Of a stretch of 64,000 bases of DNA, positions 8,749 to 18,198 are shown in pieces (within the stretch, counting starts at the first letter, position 1; every line of letters starts with the position of its first letter). Source of the DNA: Planctomycetota bacterium (lineage in GTDB: Bacteria > Planctomycetota > Uabimicrobiia > Uabimicrobiales > Uabimicrobiaceae); NCBI GenBank assembly GCA_029260735.1, contig JAJDCR010000007.1, positions 1 to 64,000 of the forward strand. Direction: 5' to 3'. The notes beneath the pieces are model-generated. The model worked only from the letters and a program-made list of their open reading frames with translations, ran no database searches and had not been told where the DNA came from. Position numbers and translations under genes: made by a program.

Positions 8749-9468
8749 TTACACTTTCAGATAACCGAGACGTTCTCTCTCTTGCTTTTGTAATTGCTTT
8801 AATTTTTCCAATTTTCTTTTGGCTTCTTCTGTTTCTTGGCAGAGATTTCTCCAATGCTCCTCCTCTTCTCTTATTTTTTGGAAGAGATTTTTCAGATAAA
8901 TATTTTCTGAGTTGCGTTGTCGATGCAAAGCCTCTAGCTTTTGTTTTTTCTGCTGAAGTTCTGCACTCAGTTGTTGAAGCTTTTTTTCTTCTTCATCCTG
9001 CTTGTCGATGATATCTCGAAAGTAGTGGAGTTCTTGAGATATCTTTTCACGCCGAGCGAGCAATTTTTCAATCTCTTCTTTTTGAGATTTTTTGAGTTCT
9101 TGAAGTTGGATAGTTTGATTTTGGTTTTGTTCTTTTAACTCAAAGAGTTGTTCACTTTCTTGCCCGATTTGTTGCTCCAAAGCAACAAATCGTCTAATCT
9201 GCTCTTGTTGTTCTGTATGAACTGCTTTAAGTTGTTTTAATTCACTTTTGTAGAGTCTTTTTATTTCCAAGACCCTTTTTGTTTCTTCTTGTTGTCTGAA
9301 TTTTAGTGATTCTAAATCTTCTTTTGTTTGCAAAAAATCTTCTTGAACCTGAGTAAATTTTTCAATAAGACGTTTTCTATTTTCAGGAGAGAGAGAGTGA
9401 TCAAGGCGATGAGTTTGTGTTTCCTTACTTCGATTCTCTTTAGTTCGAGTTACGTTAATTGGAGTCAT
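8749..9468 (-). CDS. Coiled-coil protein
   Basis: A 239-residue protein predicted to be almost wholly a soluble alpha-helical coiled coil. From about residue 30 to the end it is dense in Glu, Gln, Lys and Leu with heptad spacing (for example LFELKEQNQNQTIQLQELKK). The start at 9468 follows AAGGGG by five bases; the longer reading to 9549 adds 27 unlikely residues. There is no signal peptide or membrane segment, so it is probably cytoplasmic. No family can be named because coiled coils of this kind match many proteins weakly. It stands alone, upstream of a minus-strand VCBS gene. Confidence 0.7.
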   Translation of the reverse strand: MTPINVTRTKENRSKETQTHRLDHSLSPENRKRLIEKFTQVQEDFLQTKEDLESLKFRQQEETKRVLEIKRLYKSELKQLKAVHTEQQEQIRRFVALEQQIGQESEQLFELKEQNQNQTIQLQELKKSQKEEIEKLLARREKISQELHYFRDIIDKQDEEEKKLQQLSAELQQKKQKLEALHRQRNSENIYLKNLFQKIREEEEHWRNLCQETEEAKRKLEKLKQLQKQERERLGYLKV

Positions 9469-9644
9469 ACTTTGCCCCTTAGAGGTAAAAAAGACAATAT
9501 AACCCAAAATAACCCTTTTGCACCGAAACCCGTATCCATTGTACCCCATGGTTTGGAAAATGAAATAAGAAAATTAGAAAAACTTTTCTTTTTTTAAGCT
9601 ATACTTATCGTTTAATAAGCACAAGTCTCATATAAATAAGAATT

Positions 9645-9679
9645 TAGCAAAGCCTATAGAGAAAATCTAGGCTTTGCTA
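9645..9679 (-). terminator. Terminator hairpin after VCBS-repeat gene
   Basis: A perfect 12-bp stem (TAGCAAAGCCTA / TAGGCTTTGCTA) begins 10 bases past the stop of the minus-strand gene ending at 9689. The following bases are AT-rich but not a clean T-tract. Confidence 0.65.
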
Positions 9680-9688
9680 GTAGCTAAA

Positions 9689-11968
9689 TTAATCTTGAAA
9701 GTAAATAATTACTCGATTGTGGATGAGAATGGCGAGATCGTTTTTACCGTCTTGATTGATGTCTTCTATGTACATTTGACGTACTTGGTGATGGGACCCT
9801 TTACGGCGAGAAGAAGACATATCATTTGGCCCAAAGATACGAAACTTTAGAGCGGAAGTCATTTTGTTTTTTTCAAGAGCAAGAATATCAAGTATGTGCT
9901 CGGAAGTATCGTTGGCTATAAAGTCAACTTTTCCGTCTATGTTGATATCTCCTAAAGTAAAATTTTGGTAGCGAACTTTCTCTCTTTCGCTTTGGTATTG
10001 GCAGCGTTCTTTTAGATGATAGTCGTTTGTTTGGGTATAGAGAATTCCAAAACGTTTTTTACCTACAATTAGAAGATCAGCTGAGCCATCGTTGTTTAAA
10101 TCCCAATCTCCCCAAAACCGAAAATCGAAGGATGCTATTTGGGTTTGCCAATATTCTTGGTAAAGCCCATTTTTTTTCTTTTGTAAAGCCAGGAGAAGAT
10201 TTTTAGTGGTATCTAAAACTAAAATTTCTTTTTCATTGTCAGAATTTAAATCCATCATTCGAGCTACACTCAAGTTTAGATTGTTGGAGTTACAGTTGAA
10301 TTGATCGATAACTTGGAGTTGGTCTTTTTCGTTTAGGGTCAATGCTCGGATATAGTTTTTACGAGCTAAAAGTAACTCAGACTTTTTATCAGAGTTAATA
10401 TCACCAGAACCGATAAGAGAAAGCTCTACTTTGTCAAAAAGAGCGGTTTCTTTTTGAGATTTGAGGAGTTGAAATAGATTTTTTGGATCATTTTTTTGAA
10501 GATAGACAAATACCCCAACGTAGGGAACAGAAAAGAGGATATCAGGAGAGTTGTCTTGGTTGATGTCTATAATTCTTAGGTCGTTAGGGGAGCTGGAGCG
10601 GCGGTCTAGTTTGACAGAGAACTTTTCCTCAAACTCTTCTTTTTCATTTTGATAACAAACTTTGAGATAACTAGTTTTCTTTATCTTAGTGATATAGACT
10701 AAATCTTGTTTTTGATCAGAGTTTAAATCTAGAGAATCCAAGGCAAGAATTTTTCCCTCTACACTTATTCCCTGAGGAAAAGTGAGGCGATCTTGTTCGG
10801 GTAGATACTGGATAGTTCCCAGTAACTGCTCCTGTTGGGAAAAGACCAAAAGTTTATTTTTCCCTAAAAAATAAACTTGTTGAGCACCTTCACAGCAAGG
10901 GTAGTAATCTAAACGGGTGAACTCTCCTGTTTTATTTTGTCGATAGAGAGCGATCTGAGCATTTTCAGGCTCTGTAACGACAATATCTAACTGATTATCA
11001 GCGTCAAGGTCAGCTACGGCAAAACCTCTTTTTTCAAAAGATCGGCCTAAGGGAAAAGGAAAGAGGCGCACAGAGCTAAAAACAGATTTTTGCTCTTTTT
11101 TTACTAGATTATAACTTTTGATTCTTCCTGTTTTATCATGAACTAAGAAAATCTCAGCTTGCCCATCGCCATCAATATCATGGACTCCCATAGTACGAAT
11201 AGAAGTAATGTCCAGAAGAGAGACGGAGGGGAAGTTATTTTTTTCATTTTGCAAACGATAGCTTAGAGGAGTTGACTCACTAGGGGTGAAAGTTAAAATG
11301 TCTAAGTTTTTATCTCCATCTAAGTCCGCAATAAAAATATTCTCAGGGGCAGGGGCGAGGTGATCAAAAGTTTGCTTGATTTCAAACTGTCCAGGAGTAC
11401 TTTGGTTTTGGTGTAAAACCCATAATTTTTGAGAAGAAAAAATGATAAGATCATGGGCTCCATCTCGATTTATGTCTTTAACCTTGAGGGAGTTTTCACT
11501 GATCGGTTTTTCAGGGAGAGAAATTTCCTGTTTACTTGACCAAGACTTTTCCTGTTGTGTAACTAAGCAAACCGTTCCATTTTCTGTTATATAAACAAGA
11601 TCAATGAGCTGGTCTTGATTTATATCGGCTAGAGTAAAAGAAATGATCAGGGAGTCTACTAAGTAATGATCTTTTCGAAAGCGAGTATCGTCATCTAGAT
11701 CATTGGCCTGAGAAATCTTTTTTTCAGCGGACAAATCTTCTTCGCCGCGCGTGAGATAAAAGTCAATACGAGCTTGGGAGTTGTTGACAATCGCCCAGTC
11801 TTTTTTTCCATCATTGTTTAGATCCCCCACCGAAAAGTTTTTCCCACTAGAAGAGACTGTGTATATCTCCATCTCAGAGAAACCATAGCTATCGGTAAGG
11901 ACATTTTCAGCCGCACTAAAAGATGTCATAAACAGTAAAATTAAAAGAGAACAAAAAAACTTGAACAT
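9689..11968 (-). CDS. Secreted FG-GAP/VCBS repeat protein
   Basis: A 759-residue exported protein with a clear signal peptide (MFKFFCSLLILLFMTSFSAA). It contains at least ten calcium-binding loops of the form DxNxDGxxD: DLNNDGKKD, DINRDGAHD, DIDGDGQAE, DLDADNQLD, DINQDNSPD, DLNNDGSAD, DINIDGKVD and DINQDGKND. These are spaced 50-80 residues apart, as in FG-GAP/VCBS beta-propellers of integrin-alpha type. Such proteins usually bind partners or polysaccharide at the cell surface. There is no enzymatic domain or anchor, and the last blade ends at the C-terminus. The start is supported by AGAGGA eight bases upstream, and a strong hairpin follows the stop. Confidence 0.85.
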   Translation of the reverse strand: MFKFFCSLLILLFMTSFSAAENVLTDSYGFSEMEIYTVSSSGKNFSVGDLNNDGKKDWAIVNNSQARIDFYLTRGEEDLSAEKKISQANDLDDDTRFRKDHYLVDSLIISFTLADINQDQLIDLVYITENGTVCLVTQQEKSWSSKQEISLPEKPISENSLKVKDINRDGAHDLIIFSSQKLWVLHQNQSTPGQFEIKQTFDHLAPAPENIFIADLDGDKNLDILTFTPSESTPLSYRLQNEKNNFPSVSLLDITSIRTMGVHDIDGDGQAEIFLVHDKTGRIKSYNLVKKEQKSVFSSVRLFPFPLGRSFEKRGFAVADLDADNQLDIVVTEPENAQIALYRQNKTGEFTRLDYYPCCEGAQQVYFLGKNKLLVFSQQEQLLGTIQYLPEQDRLTFPQGISVEGKILALDSLDLNSDQKQDLVYITKIKKTSYLKVCYQNEKEEFEEKFSVKLDRRSSSPNDLRIIDINQDNSPDILFSVPYVGVFVYLQKNDPKNLFQLLKSQKETALFDKVELSLIGSGDINSDKKSELLLARKNYIRALTLNEKDQLQVIDQFNCNSNNLNLSVARMMDLNSDNEKEILVLDTTKNLLLALQKKKNGLYQEYWQTQIASFDFRFWGDWDLNNDGSADLLIVGKKRFGILYTQTNDYHLKERCQYQSEREKVRYQNFTLGDINIDGKVDFIANDTSEHILDILALEKNKMTSALKFRIFGPNDMSSSRRKGSHHQVRQMYIEDINQDGKNDLAILIHNRVIIYFQD

Positions 11969-12001
11969 AGATGTTCCTCTCTAGAAAATCGTGATGAAGT
12001 T

Positions 12002-12799
12002 TCAAACTCGAAATTTATATTCTTTTCCGTTTTCTCTTTCATAATCGGGAGGAAAACTAGCGCGTTTGTCTGCAAAATACTGTTCTCGATGATCGCCTTC
12101 TGCCATTCTGTTGAATGTCAAATACATGTTACGCCGAGGCTTTTCTGTTAAGTTAGGCTTGGAAAGATGAGGAACAAAACAATCAAAAAATACTACGTCT
12201 CCAGGTTCTGTTGGATATTCGACGAACTCTACTCCTTGAAGTTGTTCTGGGTGTAAAGGTTCCCATTCTTTACCAAGCATACCTTTTTTATGATGACCAG
12301 CAGCAAGTTCTAGGCAACCATTTTCTTTTGTACTAGGATCGATAGTGACTAAAACAGAGAGGAAGTAGCTCGCATAGTTTGCCCAGCCTGGTTGGATATC
12401 TTGGTGAGCTTCAAAACCTCCTCCTCCGGGCATTTTGAAATTTATTTTTTCCTTGAAAAGAACAGAGGTGTCATCTAAAAGTTCTTCGACTGCTTTTAGC
12501 ATTTTTTCTCCATAAACAAAGCTGTGGAGAGTTTCTTGGTGTTCGACAAATTTTTCGACCCGCGAAATAACTTTTTCATCTGGATTTTTTAGGCTATTTT
12601 CAAAGTAAGCCATTTGCTTACCTATTTCAGGTTCGCGGCTACAGAGTTCTTCAACGGCTGAAATCATATGGGTAATCTCTTGTGAACTGTACATTCCTTT
12701 TACCAGGAGAAAACCATTTTTATCGTAATCGGCCAATTGTTCTTTCGAAAAATAACTCTTTGTGGTCTCTGGGGAGCTAGTCATAGTTTCATTCGACAT
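12002..12799 (-). CDS. Phytanoyl-CoA dioxygenase (PhyH) family protein
   Basis: Non-haem Fe(II)/2-oxoglutarate-dependent hydroxylase of the PhyH family, 265 residues. Visible hallmarks are the entry FSKEQLADYDKNGFLLVKGM, the metal pair H-x-D in FEAHQDIQPGW, the distal histidine in FFDCFVPHLSKPN and the nearby arginine in KPRRNMYLTFN that would bind 2-oxoglutarate. The substrate is unknown; bacterial members act on diverse small molecules. The ATG at 12799 has AAGG nine bases upstream; ATGs at 12808 and 12823 are also in frame. It is divergent from the HPPD-HGD operon across a 620-bp gap, so a link to aromatic catabolism is possible but unproven. Confidence 0.85.
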   Translation of the reverse strand: MSNETMTSSPETTKSYFSKEQLADYDKNGFLLVKGMYSSQEITHMISAVEELCSREPEIGKQMAYFENSLKNPDEKVISRVEKFVEHQETLHSFVYGEKMLKAVEELLDDTSVLFKEKINFKMPGGGGFEAHQDIQPGWANYASYFLSVLVTIDPSTKENGCLELAAGHHKKGMLGKEWEPLHPEQLQGVEFVEYPTEPGDVVFFDCFVPHLSKPNLTEKPRRNMYLTFNRMAEGDHREQYFADKRASFPPDYERENGKEYKFRV

Positions 12800-13419
12800 C
12801 AAATTCATCCTTGTTGTTAGCAAATTAAAAGCAAATTAAAAAGACTTTTGTACTGTCATCCCACGAAGCATGTTCCCATGAAGATGGGGGGCGGGAATTT
12901 AGATGGCAAAGTTATGATCTATGTCATCTAAATTTTAAACGCCCTCATTTTCTTATGTTCACTTTCAATAGTCAAGAGCCTATCAAAAAAATTGTTTTTC
13001 GAGGTAAATCTTTTATAGAAGGTGTTCTATTAATTTTTATCTTGACAAAAAGGTCTTTTGTGTGTTTATGTTGTTGGTTAGAAGACAAAATCTTGGATTC
13101 TTTTGATTTTAAAGGGGAGTATTTCTCTCCTTTAAAACCTTGTTAAAATTTTCCCATGTGGACATATTTAAAAAAAGTGTTAGAATTACTTTTAAATTGA
13201 TAGGTAACAAAGTCCTTCAGATTTACCACAAGAAAACATACTGCTATGACTTTTTGCTTAGGTGATAAACCACCAGCCTTTGAACCTGTGGCAAGTCTAG
13301 GATGTGGGTGTCATCGATTCAAATTTAATTGATGACGTGCCCCAGTATAAAAAGCTATATTTGGAAAAGAGGCCGTTCAAAATTTTTTTTAATTGAATAA
13401 CCTCAATGGAGATACAATT
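12800..13419. other. 620-bp divergent intergenic region
   Basis: An AT-rich spacer between the divergent PhyH and HPPD genes; I see no credible gene. It holds a hairpin at 13107-13137 (TTTTAAAGGGGAG / CTCTCCTTTAAAA, one mismatch). Near 13311-13337 there is a smaller palindromic segment (TCATCGATT / AATTGATGA), about 85 bp before the HPPD start, which is a reasonable operator candidate. The HPPD ribosome site GGAG is at 13408-13411. Confidence 0.4.
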
Positions 13420-14547
13420 ATGCAAACAGAAGAAAAACACGAAACAACAGTTGCGACACAAGATAGCTGTCCCCTTTTAGGGATTGATCATCTCGAGCTA
13501 TATGTGGGTAATGCCAAGCAGGCCGCTTATTTTTATCAGTCGGCTTTTGGTTTTCAACCTTTGGCTTATGCTGGTCCAGAAACAGGAGTAAAAGATAAAG
13601 CTTCTTATGTTTTGGCCCAGGGAAATATCAGGCTTGTTCTTAGTTGTTCTTTGATTCCCGTCTCAGAAATTGCTGCTCATGTCAATATGCACGGAGATGG
13701 AGTTAAGGTTATTGCTCTAAAGGTTAAGAACACAGAAAAAGCCTACCAAAACTCTATTGATCGAGGGGCTCGTTCTTATTTAGAACCTGTAGTGAACAAA
13801 GATGAGCACGGAGAAGTTTCCCTGTCGGGGATTCATACCTATGGCGATACCGTTCATGTCTTTGTCGATAGAAGTAACTATAAAGGTCTTTTTGCTCCTG
13901 GCTATGAGGAATGGAAACCTTCTTATTGTCCTGGAGAAGTGGGTCTAAAAGAAGTGGATCACCTTGTTGGTAATGTCGACTGGATGCAAATGAACGTGTG
14001 GACAAAGTTTTATGAAGATGTTCTTGGTTTTAACCAACTAGTGTCTTTTGATGATAAAGATATTTCGACAGAGTACAGCGCTCTTATGAGTAAGGTTATG
14101 TCTGATGGAGAGGGAAAGATTAAGTTCCCTATCAATGAACCTGCTGTTGGTAAGAGGAAATCTCAAGTCGAAGAGTATTTGATTTTCTATAAAGGAGCAG
14201 GGGTACAACATATTGCCTTGGAAACGGATGATATTATCTCTACAGTTACCCAACTGAAGGAGCGAGGAGTTGAGTTTTTAAATATTCCTACGGGCTACTA
14301 TGATACTCTTGCTGAGAGGTGTGGAGAGATAGAAGAAGAACTCTCCTCTCTGAAGGAACTTGGTGTGCTGGTTGATCGAGATGAGGATGGGTATCTTCTA
14401 CAAATTTTTACGAAACCAGTGGAAGATCGTCCCACAGTGTTTTTTGAGATTATTCAAAGAAGAGGAGCGCGTTCCTTTGGCAAAGGTAACTTTAAAGCTC
14501 TATTTGAAACGATTGAGAAAGAGCAAGCTCGTCGCGGGAACCTCTAA
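13420..14547 (+). CDS. hpd: 4-hydroxyphenylpyruvate dioxygenase
   Basis: Converts 4-hydroxyphenylpyruvate to homogentisate (EC 1.13.11.27), the second step of tyrosine breakdown, in the cytoplasm. The 375 residues comprise two vicinal-oxygen-chelate domains: the first opens GIDHLELYVGNAKQAAYFY, the second VDHLVGNVDWMQMNVWTKFY. The Fe(II) ligands are visible as His in EVDHLVGN, His in GVQHIALETDD and Glu in FFEIIQRRGARSFGKGNF, a nearly invariant C-terminal signature. The ATG at 13420 has GGAG eight bases upstream; an in-frame TTG at 13393 is less likely. Homogentisate dioxygenase follows after 11 bp, forming a clear operon. Confidence 0.96.
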   Translation: MQTEEKHETTVATQDSCPLLGIDHLELYVGNAKQAAYFYQSAFGFQPLAYAGPETGVKDKASYVLAQGNIRLVLSCSLIPVSEIAAHVNMHGDGVKVIALKVKNTEKAYQNSIDRGARSYLEPVVNKDEHGEVSLSGIHTYGDTVHVFVDRSNYKGLFAPGYEEWKPSYCPGEVGLKEVDHLVGNVDWMQMNVWTKFYEDVLGFNQLVSFDDKDISTEYSALMSKVMSDGEGKIKFPINEPAVGKRKSQVEEYLIFYKGAGVQHIALETDDIISTVTQLKERGVEFLNIPTGYYDTLAERCGEIEEELSSLKELGVLVDRDEDGYLLQIFTKPVEDRPTVFFEIIQRRGARSFGKGNFKALFETIEKEQARRGNL

Positions 14548-14558
14548 GGAGATTTGCT

Positions 14559-15716
14559 ATGCCATTTTATGCGCGTCGAGGCAGTATACCACCAAAACGT
14601 CATACTCAACATCGCTCAGCTGAAGGTCAACTCTACTACGAAGAGCATGTAAGTAGAGAAGGATTTTCAGATGTTTACTCAAATATTTATCATTTGCATC
14701 CTCCTACTCGGGTTAAGGAAGTGGGGGAATTTGAAGAAATTACTTTGCAAGAAAGCCGAGATAAAACTCATCGCCATCGCCATCTTTTGACCTTTAATTT
14801 TGCGCCTTCAGGAGATTGGGTTTCTGGACGCAAAGTACTTTTTTTTAACCATGACGTGCGGTTAGCCACTGTTTCCCCACAGATAAAAACGGTTCCTTTT
14901 TTTTACCGAAATGGATATGCAGACGAAATTATCTTTGTTCATCAGGGGAAGGGGATACTGGAGAGCTCTTTTGGAAATCTTTCTTTCCAAGAAGGTGACT
15001 ACATTGTTATTCCGACAGGAGTTCTCTATCGTCTTAACTTGAAGGAGGAGGCTAGCCGACTTTTGGTTATCGAATCAAGAGGTCCTGTCAAAACTCCTCA
15101 GAGATATCGCAATAAGCATGGCCAGATGATGGAGCATGCTCCTTTCTGTGAGCGAGATATTAGAGTTCCTGATTTGCCTAACCCTGTTGATGAACAAGGT
15201 GATTTTTTAATTAAAGTTCGTTTAGATCAAGGAATTCAAAACTATACCTTAGCTCATCACCCTTTTGATTTGGTGGGCTGGGATGGTTACTATTTTCCTT
15301 GGATTTTCAATATCAAAGATTTTATGCCCATCGTTGGTAAAGTGCATATGCCTCCTCCTGTTCATCAAACCTTTGCAGGACCAGGATATGTGATCTGTTC
15401 TTTTGTTCCTCGGCTTTTTGATTACCATGAAAAATCTATACCAGCCCCTTATGCTCATAGCAATGTTGAAAGTGCAGAAATTCTCTACTATGTAGAAGGA
15501 GATTTTATGAGCCGTAAAGGAGTAGGGCTTGGGTCTATCACTTTTCACCCCGCTGGTCTTCCCCACGGACCTCAGCCAGGAAAATATGAAGGCTCTATTG
15601 GAAAAACTGAAACAGATGAATTTGCTGTTATGCTTGATCCTTATCAGCCTTTAAAAGTTAGTGAGCTGGTCGAGCAAGTGGATGATCCTAAATATCCCCT
15701 GAGTTGGTACGAATAG
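14559..15716 (+). CDS. hmgA: Homogentisate 1,2-dioxygenase
   Basis: Opens the ring of homogentisate to maleylacetoacetate (EC 1.13.11.5). The 385-residue cupin-fold protein begins PFYARRGSIPPKRHTQHR, typical of the bacterial short form. It carries the C-terminal iron region: His and Glu in PYAHSNVESAEILYY and the following His in FHPAGLPHGPQPG. AAGGAG overlaps the upstream HPPD stop codon, so translation is coupled. The next pathway genes (maleylacetoacetate isomerase, fumarylacetoacetase) are not in this window, so the pathway is either split or finished elsewhere. Confidence 0.95.
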   Translation: MPFYARRGSIPPKRHTQHRSAEGQLYYEEHVSREGFSDVYSNIYHLHPPTRVKEVGEFEEITLQESRDKTHRHRHLLTFNFAPSGDWVSGRKVLFFNHDVRLATVSPQIKTVPFFYRNGYADEIIFVHQGKGILESSFGNLSFQEGDYIVIPTGVLYRLNLKEEASRLLVIESRGPVKTPQRYRNKHGQMMEHAPFCERDIRVPDLPNPVDEQGDFLIKVRLDQGIQNYTLAHHPFDLVGWDGYYFPWIFNIKDFMPIVGKVHMPPPVHQTFAGPGYVICSFVPRLFDYHEKSIPAPYAHSNVESAEILYYVEGDFMSRKGVGLGSITFHPAGLPHGPQPGKYEGSIGKTETDEFAVMLDPYQPLKVSELVEQVDDPKYPLSWYE

Positions 15717-15744
15717 TCCACCGTTTCAAACTCCATCAAACTTG

Positions 15745-15763
15745 GTCGACATTTTCTGTCGAC
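15745..15763 (+). terminator. Small hairpin after homogentisate dioxygenase
   Basis: A 7-bp stem GTCGACA/TGTCGAC lies 29 bases past the stop of the HPPD-HGD operon. It is a plausible terminator without a T-tract. The remaining 15764-16047 contains a further hairpin (GGCGTAAG/CTTATGCC, 15936-15958) in the leader of the next gene; otherwise nothing recognisable. Confidence 0.4.
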
Positions 15764-16047
15764 TGAGTTCTCGCTTAATCATTCCTCACTCCTTCTTTTT
15801 GACGAGAATACGTCTTTTTTTCTTCTAAAAACCCCTTCTGGAAATAACCCAAGATCTTAATGTCTTATGTTTGAATACCTTAAGGCATTTTTTTTCTCTG
15901 GTATGCTTTTTGCTTAACCACGAATGTAGGAAATGGGCGTAAGGCTGTTACTTATGCCTGAGATTTCATTTTATGTTTTGTTCAAAAGGGAGTTCTCACG
16001 AAAACTCTCTTGTGGAAAGAAAAGCAATCATATGGGAGAACAAGAAA

Positions 16048-16503
16048 ATGACTATTGAAATAGGAAAACATATTAAGAGAGGGCTCGAAAAAAAGGGAAT
16101 GCTTCAAAAAGATTTAGCTCAAGTTTTGAAACGATCTAACTCGACAATTTCGGAGTGGATTAATGGGAAAAAAATTCCTCCTGCAAATGAATTTGTTCAA
16201 GTGGTGAAGTTACTCGATATAGTCGGAGACGTTTTTCCTGAGTATGACTGTAAGGAAGGTGGTGAGGAAAAAGAAAAGAGTGGTTATCCGATTCATACTG
16301 AAATTAGTAGGATTTGGGCAGCAATTGAGAACTTAGAGCAAAAAATGAGAGATATGGAAAAAAGTCGAGGAGGTGTTTCTTCAGACATTCTTTTAGAAAA
16401 AGACTTAGATAATATAATTGATTGGAAAGTAGAACGGAAGCTCGAAGAAAAATCATTGCCCTACCGAAGAAAGTCACGGGGTGGTGTAAATTCTAAAACT
16501 TAA
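16048..16503 (+). CDS. Small XRE-family helix-turn-helix protein
   Basis: A 151-residue DNA-binding protein. Residues 1-60 form an XRE/Cro HTH: IGKHIKRGLEKKGMLQKDLAQ, then STISEWINGKKIPP as the recognition helix and following loop. Residues 80-110 are a short coiled coil (AIENLEQKMRDMEKS), probably for dimerisation, and the tail is charged. The ATG at 16048 is chosen for the GGAG nine bases upstream; the upstream in-frame extension to 15973 is not needed for the fold. It stands alone with a 330-bp leader, which suggests an autoregulated transcription factor; its targets are unknown. Confidence 0.78.
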   Translation: MTIEIGKHIKRGLEKKGMLQKDLAQVLKRSNSTISEWINGKKIPPANEFVQVVKLLDIVGDVFPEYDCKEGGEEKEKSGYPIHTEISRIWAAIENLEQKMRDMEKSRGGVSSDILLEKDLDNIIDWKVERKLEEKSLPYRRKSRGGVNSKT

Positions 16504-16542
16504 TGGAGTTTTATAGCTATAGTTATTTTTGTGGAGGATATT

Positions 16543-17565
16543 TTACTTGTTTTTAAGATCAAATAATCTTGAATACATAAGGCCATTTGTGCCTGCAACA
16601 AATAAACGATTACCTTGGTGCCAAATTGTTAGCAAAGAGCCGGATAAATCTTTTGGCAAATTGATTTTTTGCCAAAAATCCGGCTCTTGAAAGGAGACTA
16701 CTTCTTCTCCTAAAAGGAAAAAACCTTTTTTGTGAGAATAAACGCTGATAAAACTTTGATCCTTTTTGATAAGCTCGCTTGAAGGATAGATTTTTTTCCA
16801 CTCTCGCTTCTGCTTTATATAGCGAAGAATACTATTTTGACCCGCTATAATAATTTCTTCTTTTTCTTTATTGCTATCCCTTCCGTCGATATCAAAGAGG
16901 TTTTCTTGGTGATAGTTCTGAAGCTGCCTCCAAACTCCTTCGGTGCAATTGCAATGAAGAATTGTTCCTTGGTCGCCAACAACAAACCAGTTTTGTGAAT
17001 TTCCCCAGATACTATTCAAGTGGAACTCTGGAGCAGGCAAGACTTGTTTCCAATTTTCTGTATCTAAAGGACTGGCTTGGACAAAGTATCCGTTTAAACC
17101 AACGGCTAATATTTTTTCTTTATTTCCTTTGATGTCGTTTAGAGGTTCCCTTAGCCGAGTCTTTTTTACCACTTCCCACTTTTCTGCTATGTATTGACAA
17201 TGCCAAATTAAACCATAGTAAACATTTTTCTCAACAGTGTGCCCTGCTAGAAATATTTCTTGAGAGTTTTTGACCCAAATGCTAACAAAACGGCTGGTCT
17301 GGTCACTTTGTAAAATAATTGGGCATTTGTTTTTTGAGTCATTCTCTGTTTGGTATAACCAAACAGTACCTTTTTTATTCTCTTCTCCGACAAGAAAAAA
17401 ACTGGTCTCGCTCTTTTGAGCAGATTGGTAGATAGATACTTCGTTTAAATGGTTCTCTTGGTTGCTAGGGAAATGCTGTTTCCATTCTTCCATGGATTGC
17501 CCAGTAACTATGTTGGAGTGAGAAAGCACGAACAAAATCCAGATATATAACCACTGCGTTTGCAT
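16543..17565 (-). CDS. Secreted propeller-repeat protein
   Basis: A 340-residue exported protein with signal peptide YIWILFVLSHSNIVTGQS. It contains repeats of the type IWGNSQNWFVVGDQGTILH, also seen as GNKEKILAVGLNGYFVQ and SIWVKNSQEIFLAGHTV, and near the end TIWHQGNRLFVAGTNGLMY. This W-x-x-x-VGxxGTILH pattern is common in six- or seven-bladed propellers (YCF48/BNR-like) of planctomycetes and myxobacteria. No catalytic residues are apparent; a binding or surface role is likely. GGA lies seven bases before the ATG. The gene converges with the XRE gene. Confidence 0.75.
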   Translation of the reverse strand: MQTQWLYIWILFVLSHSNIVTGQSMEEWKQHFPSNQENHLNEVSIYQSAQKSETSFFLVGEENKKGTVWLYQTENDSKNKCPIILQSDQTSRFVSIWVKNSQEIFLAGHTVEKNVYYGLIWHCQYIAEKWEVVKKTRLREPLNDIKGNKEKILAVGLNGYFVQASPLDTENWKQVLPAPEFHLNSIWGNSQNWFVVGDQGTILHCNCTEGVWRQLQNYHQENLFDIDGRDSNKEKEEIIIAGQNSILRYIKQKREWKKIYPSSELIKKDQSFISVYSHKKGFFLLGEEVVSFQEPDFWQKINLPKDLSGSLLTIWHQGNRLFVAGTNGLMYSRLFDLKNK

Positions 17566-17709
17566 ATTTATTCCTCAGAGAAATTCTTCAAATTTGTCTT
17601 TACTTTCGAAAAGAGACTTTCAAGAATATAACTTAGTCAAACGGTTTTGAAAAGGATCTTTTCTGCATAAATTATGGAACATTTTGGTTTATTCTTCAAG
17701 GAGGGATTT

Positions 17710-18180
17710 ATGGCCGACTTAAATCAACTGGAAATTCTCCAAAAGTCCATCGAAGAAAGAAATCAATGCATAGCTTGGAATAGTTGGAGGGAAAAAAACC
17801 CTGGAGTGGAGATAGATCTTAGCGAAGCGGATTTGTCAGGGGGCGAGCTAAAGGGCGTTAATCTAAAAAAAGCCAATTTAAATTATGCTAAATTGAGCGC
17901 TGCTAATCTCAGCGAAGCCAATTTTGAAGAAGCCAACCTTTGGTCGGCCGACTTAAGTTACTGTAAGCTGAAGCAAGCCAACTTTAAAGGAGCGAACCTT
18001 TGGCTAACAAATTTAAGTGAAACCAATCTTTTGCAGGCAAAGTTTTGCAAAGCATACCTAGGGCATGCAAAACTGATAGGAGCCTTTCTCCGTGGAGCGG
18101 ACTTTAGCGAAGCGGACATTGATGGAGCCGATTTTTCTAAATCCAATATCAGCGAAGTTGTGGGAATGCCCGGGATGTGA
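17710..18180 (+). CDS. Pentapeptide-repeat protein
   Basis: A 156-residue protein whose residues 38-150 are consecutive A(D/N)Lxx-type pentapeptides (LSEADLSGGEL, KKANLNYAKL, SAANLSEANF, EEANLWSADL and so on). They predict a right-handed quadrilateral beta-helix of about five coils. It has no signal peptide. Roles in the family range from DNA mimicry (Qnr, MfpA) to scaffolding; nothing here decides. The start at 17710 has AAGGAGG five bases upstream, which excludes the longer in-frame ATG at 17674. It converges with the FHA-cytochrome gene across a large inverted repeat. Confidence 0.88.
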   Translation: MADLNQLEILQKSIEERNQCIAWNSWREKNPGVEIDLSEADLSGGELKGVNLKKANLNYAKLSAANLSEANFEEANLWSADLSYCKLKQANFKGANLWLTNLSETNLLQAKFCKAYLGHAKLIGAFLRGADFSEADIDGADFSKSNISEVVGMPGM

Positions 18181-18198
18181 TTGTCTAAAACTGTTCGA

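Noticed and set aside
12955..13146. A 63-codon plus-strand reading frame before the HPPD gene
   Set aside because: No ribosome site, low-complexity hydrophobic/basic composition, and its last codons form a hairpin; more likely non-coding.
15764..16047. A riboswitch in the leader of the XRE gene
   Set aside because: Only one 8-bp hairpin with no match to any riboswitch consensus I know.
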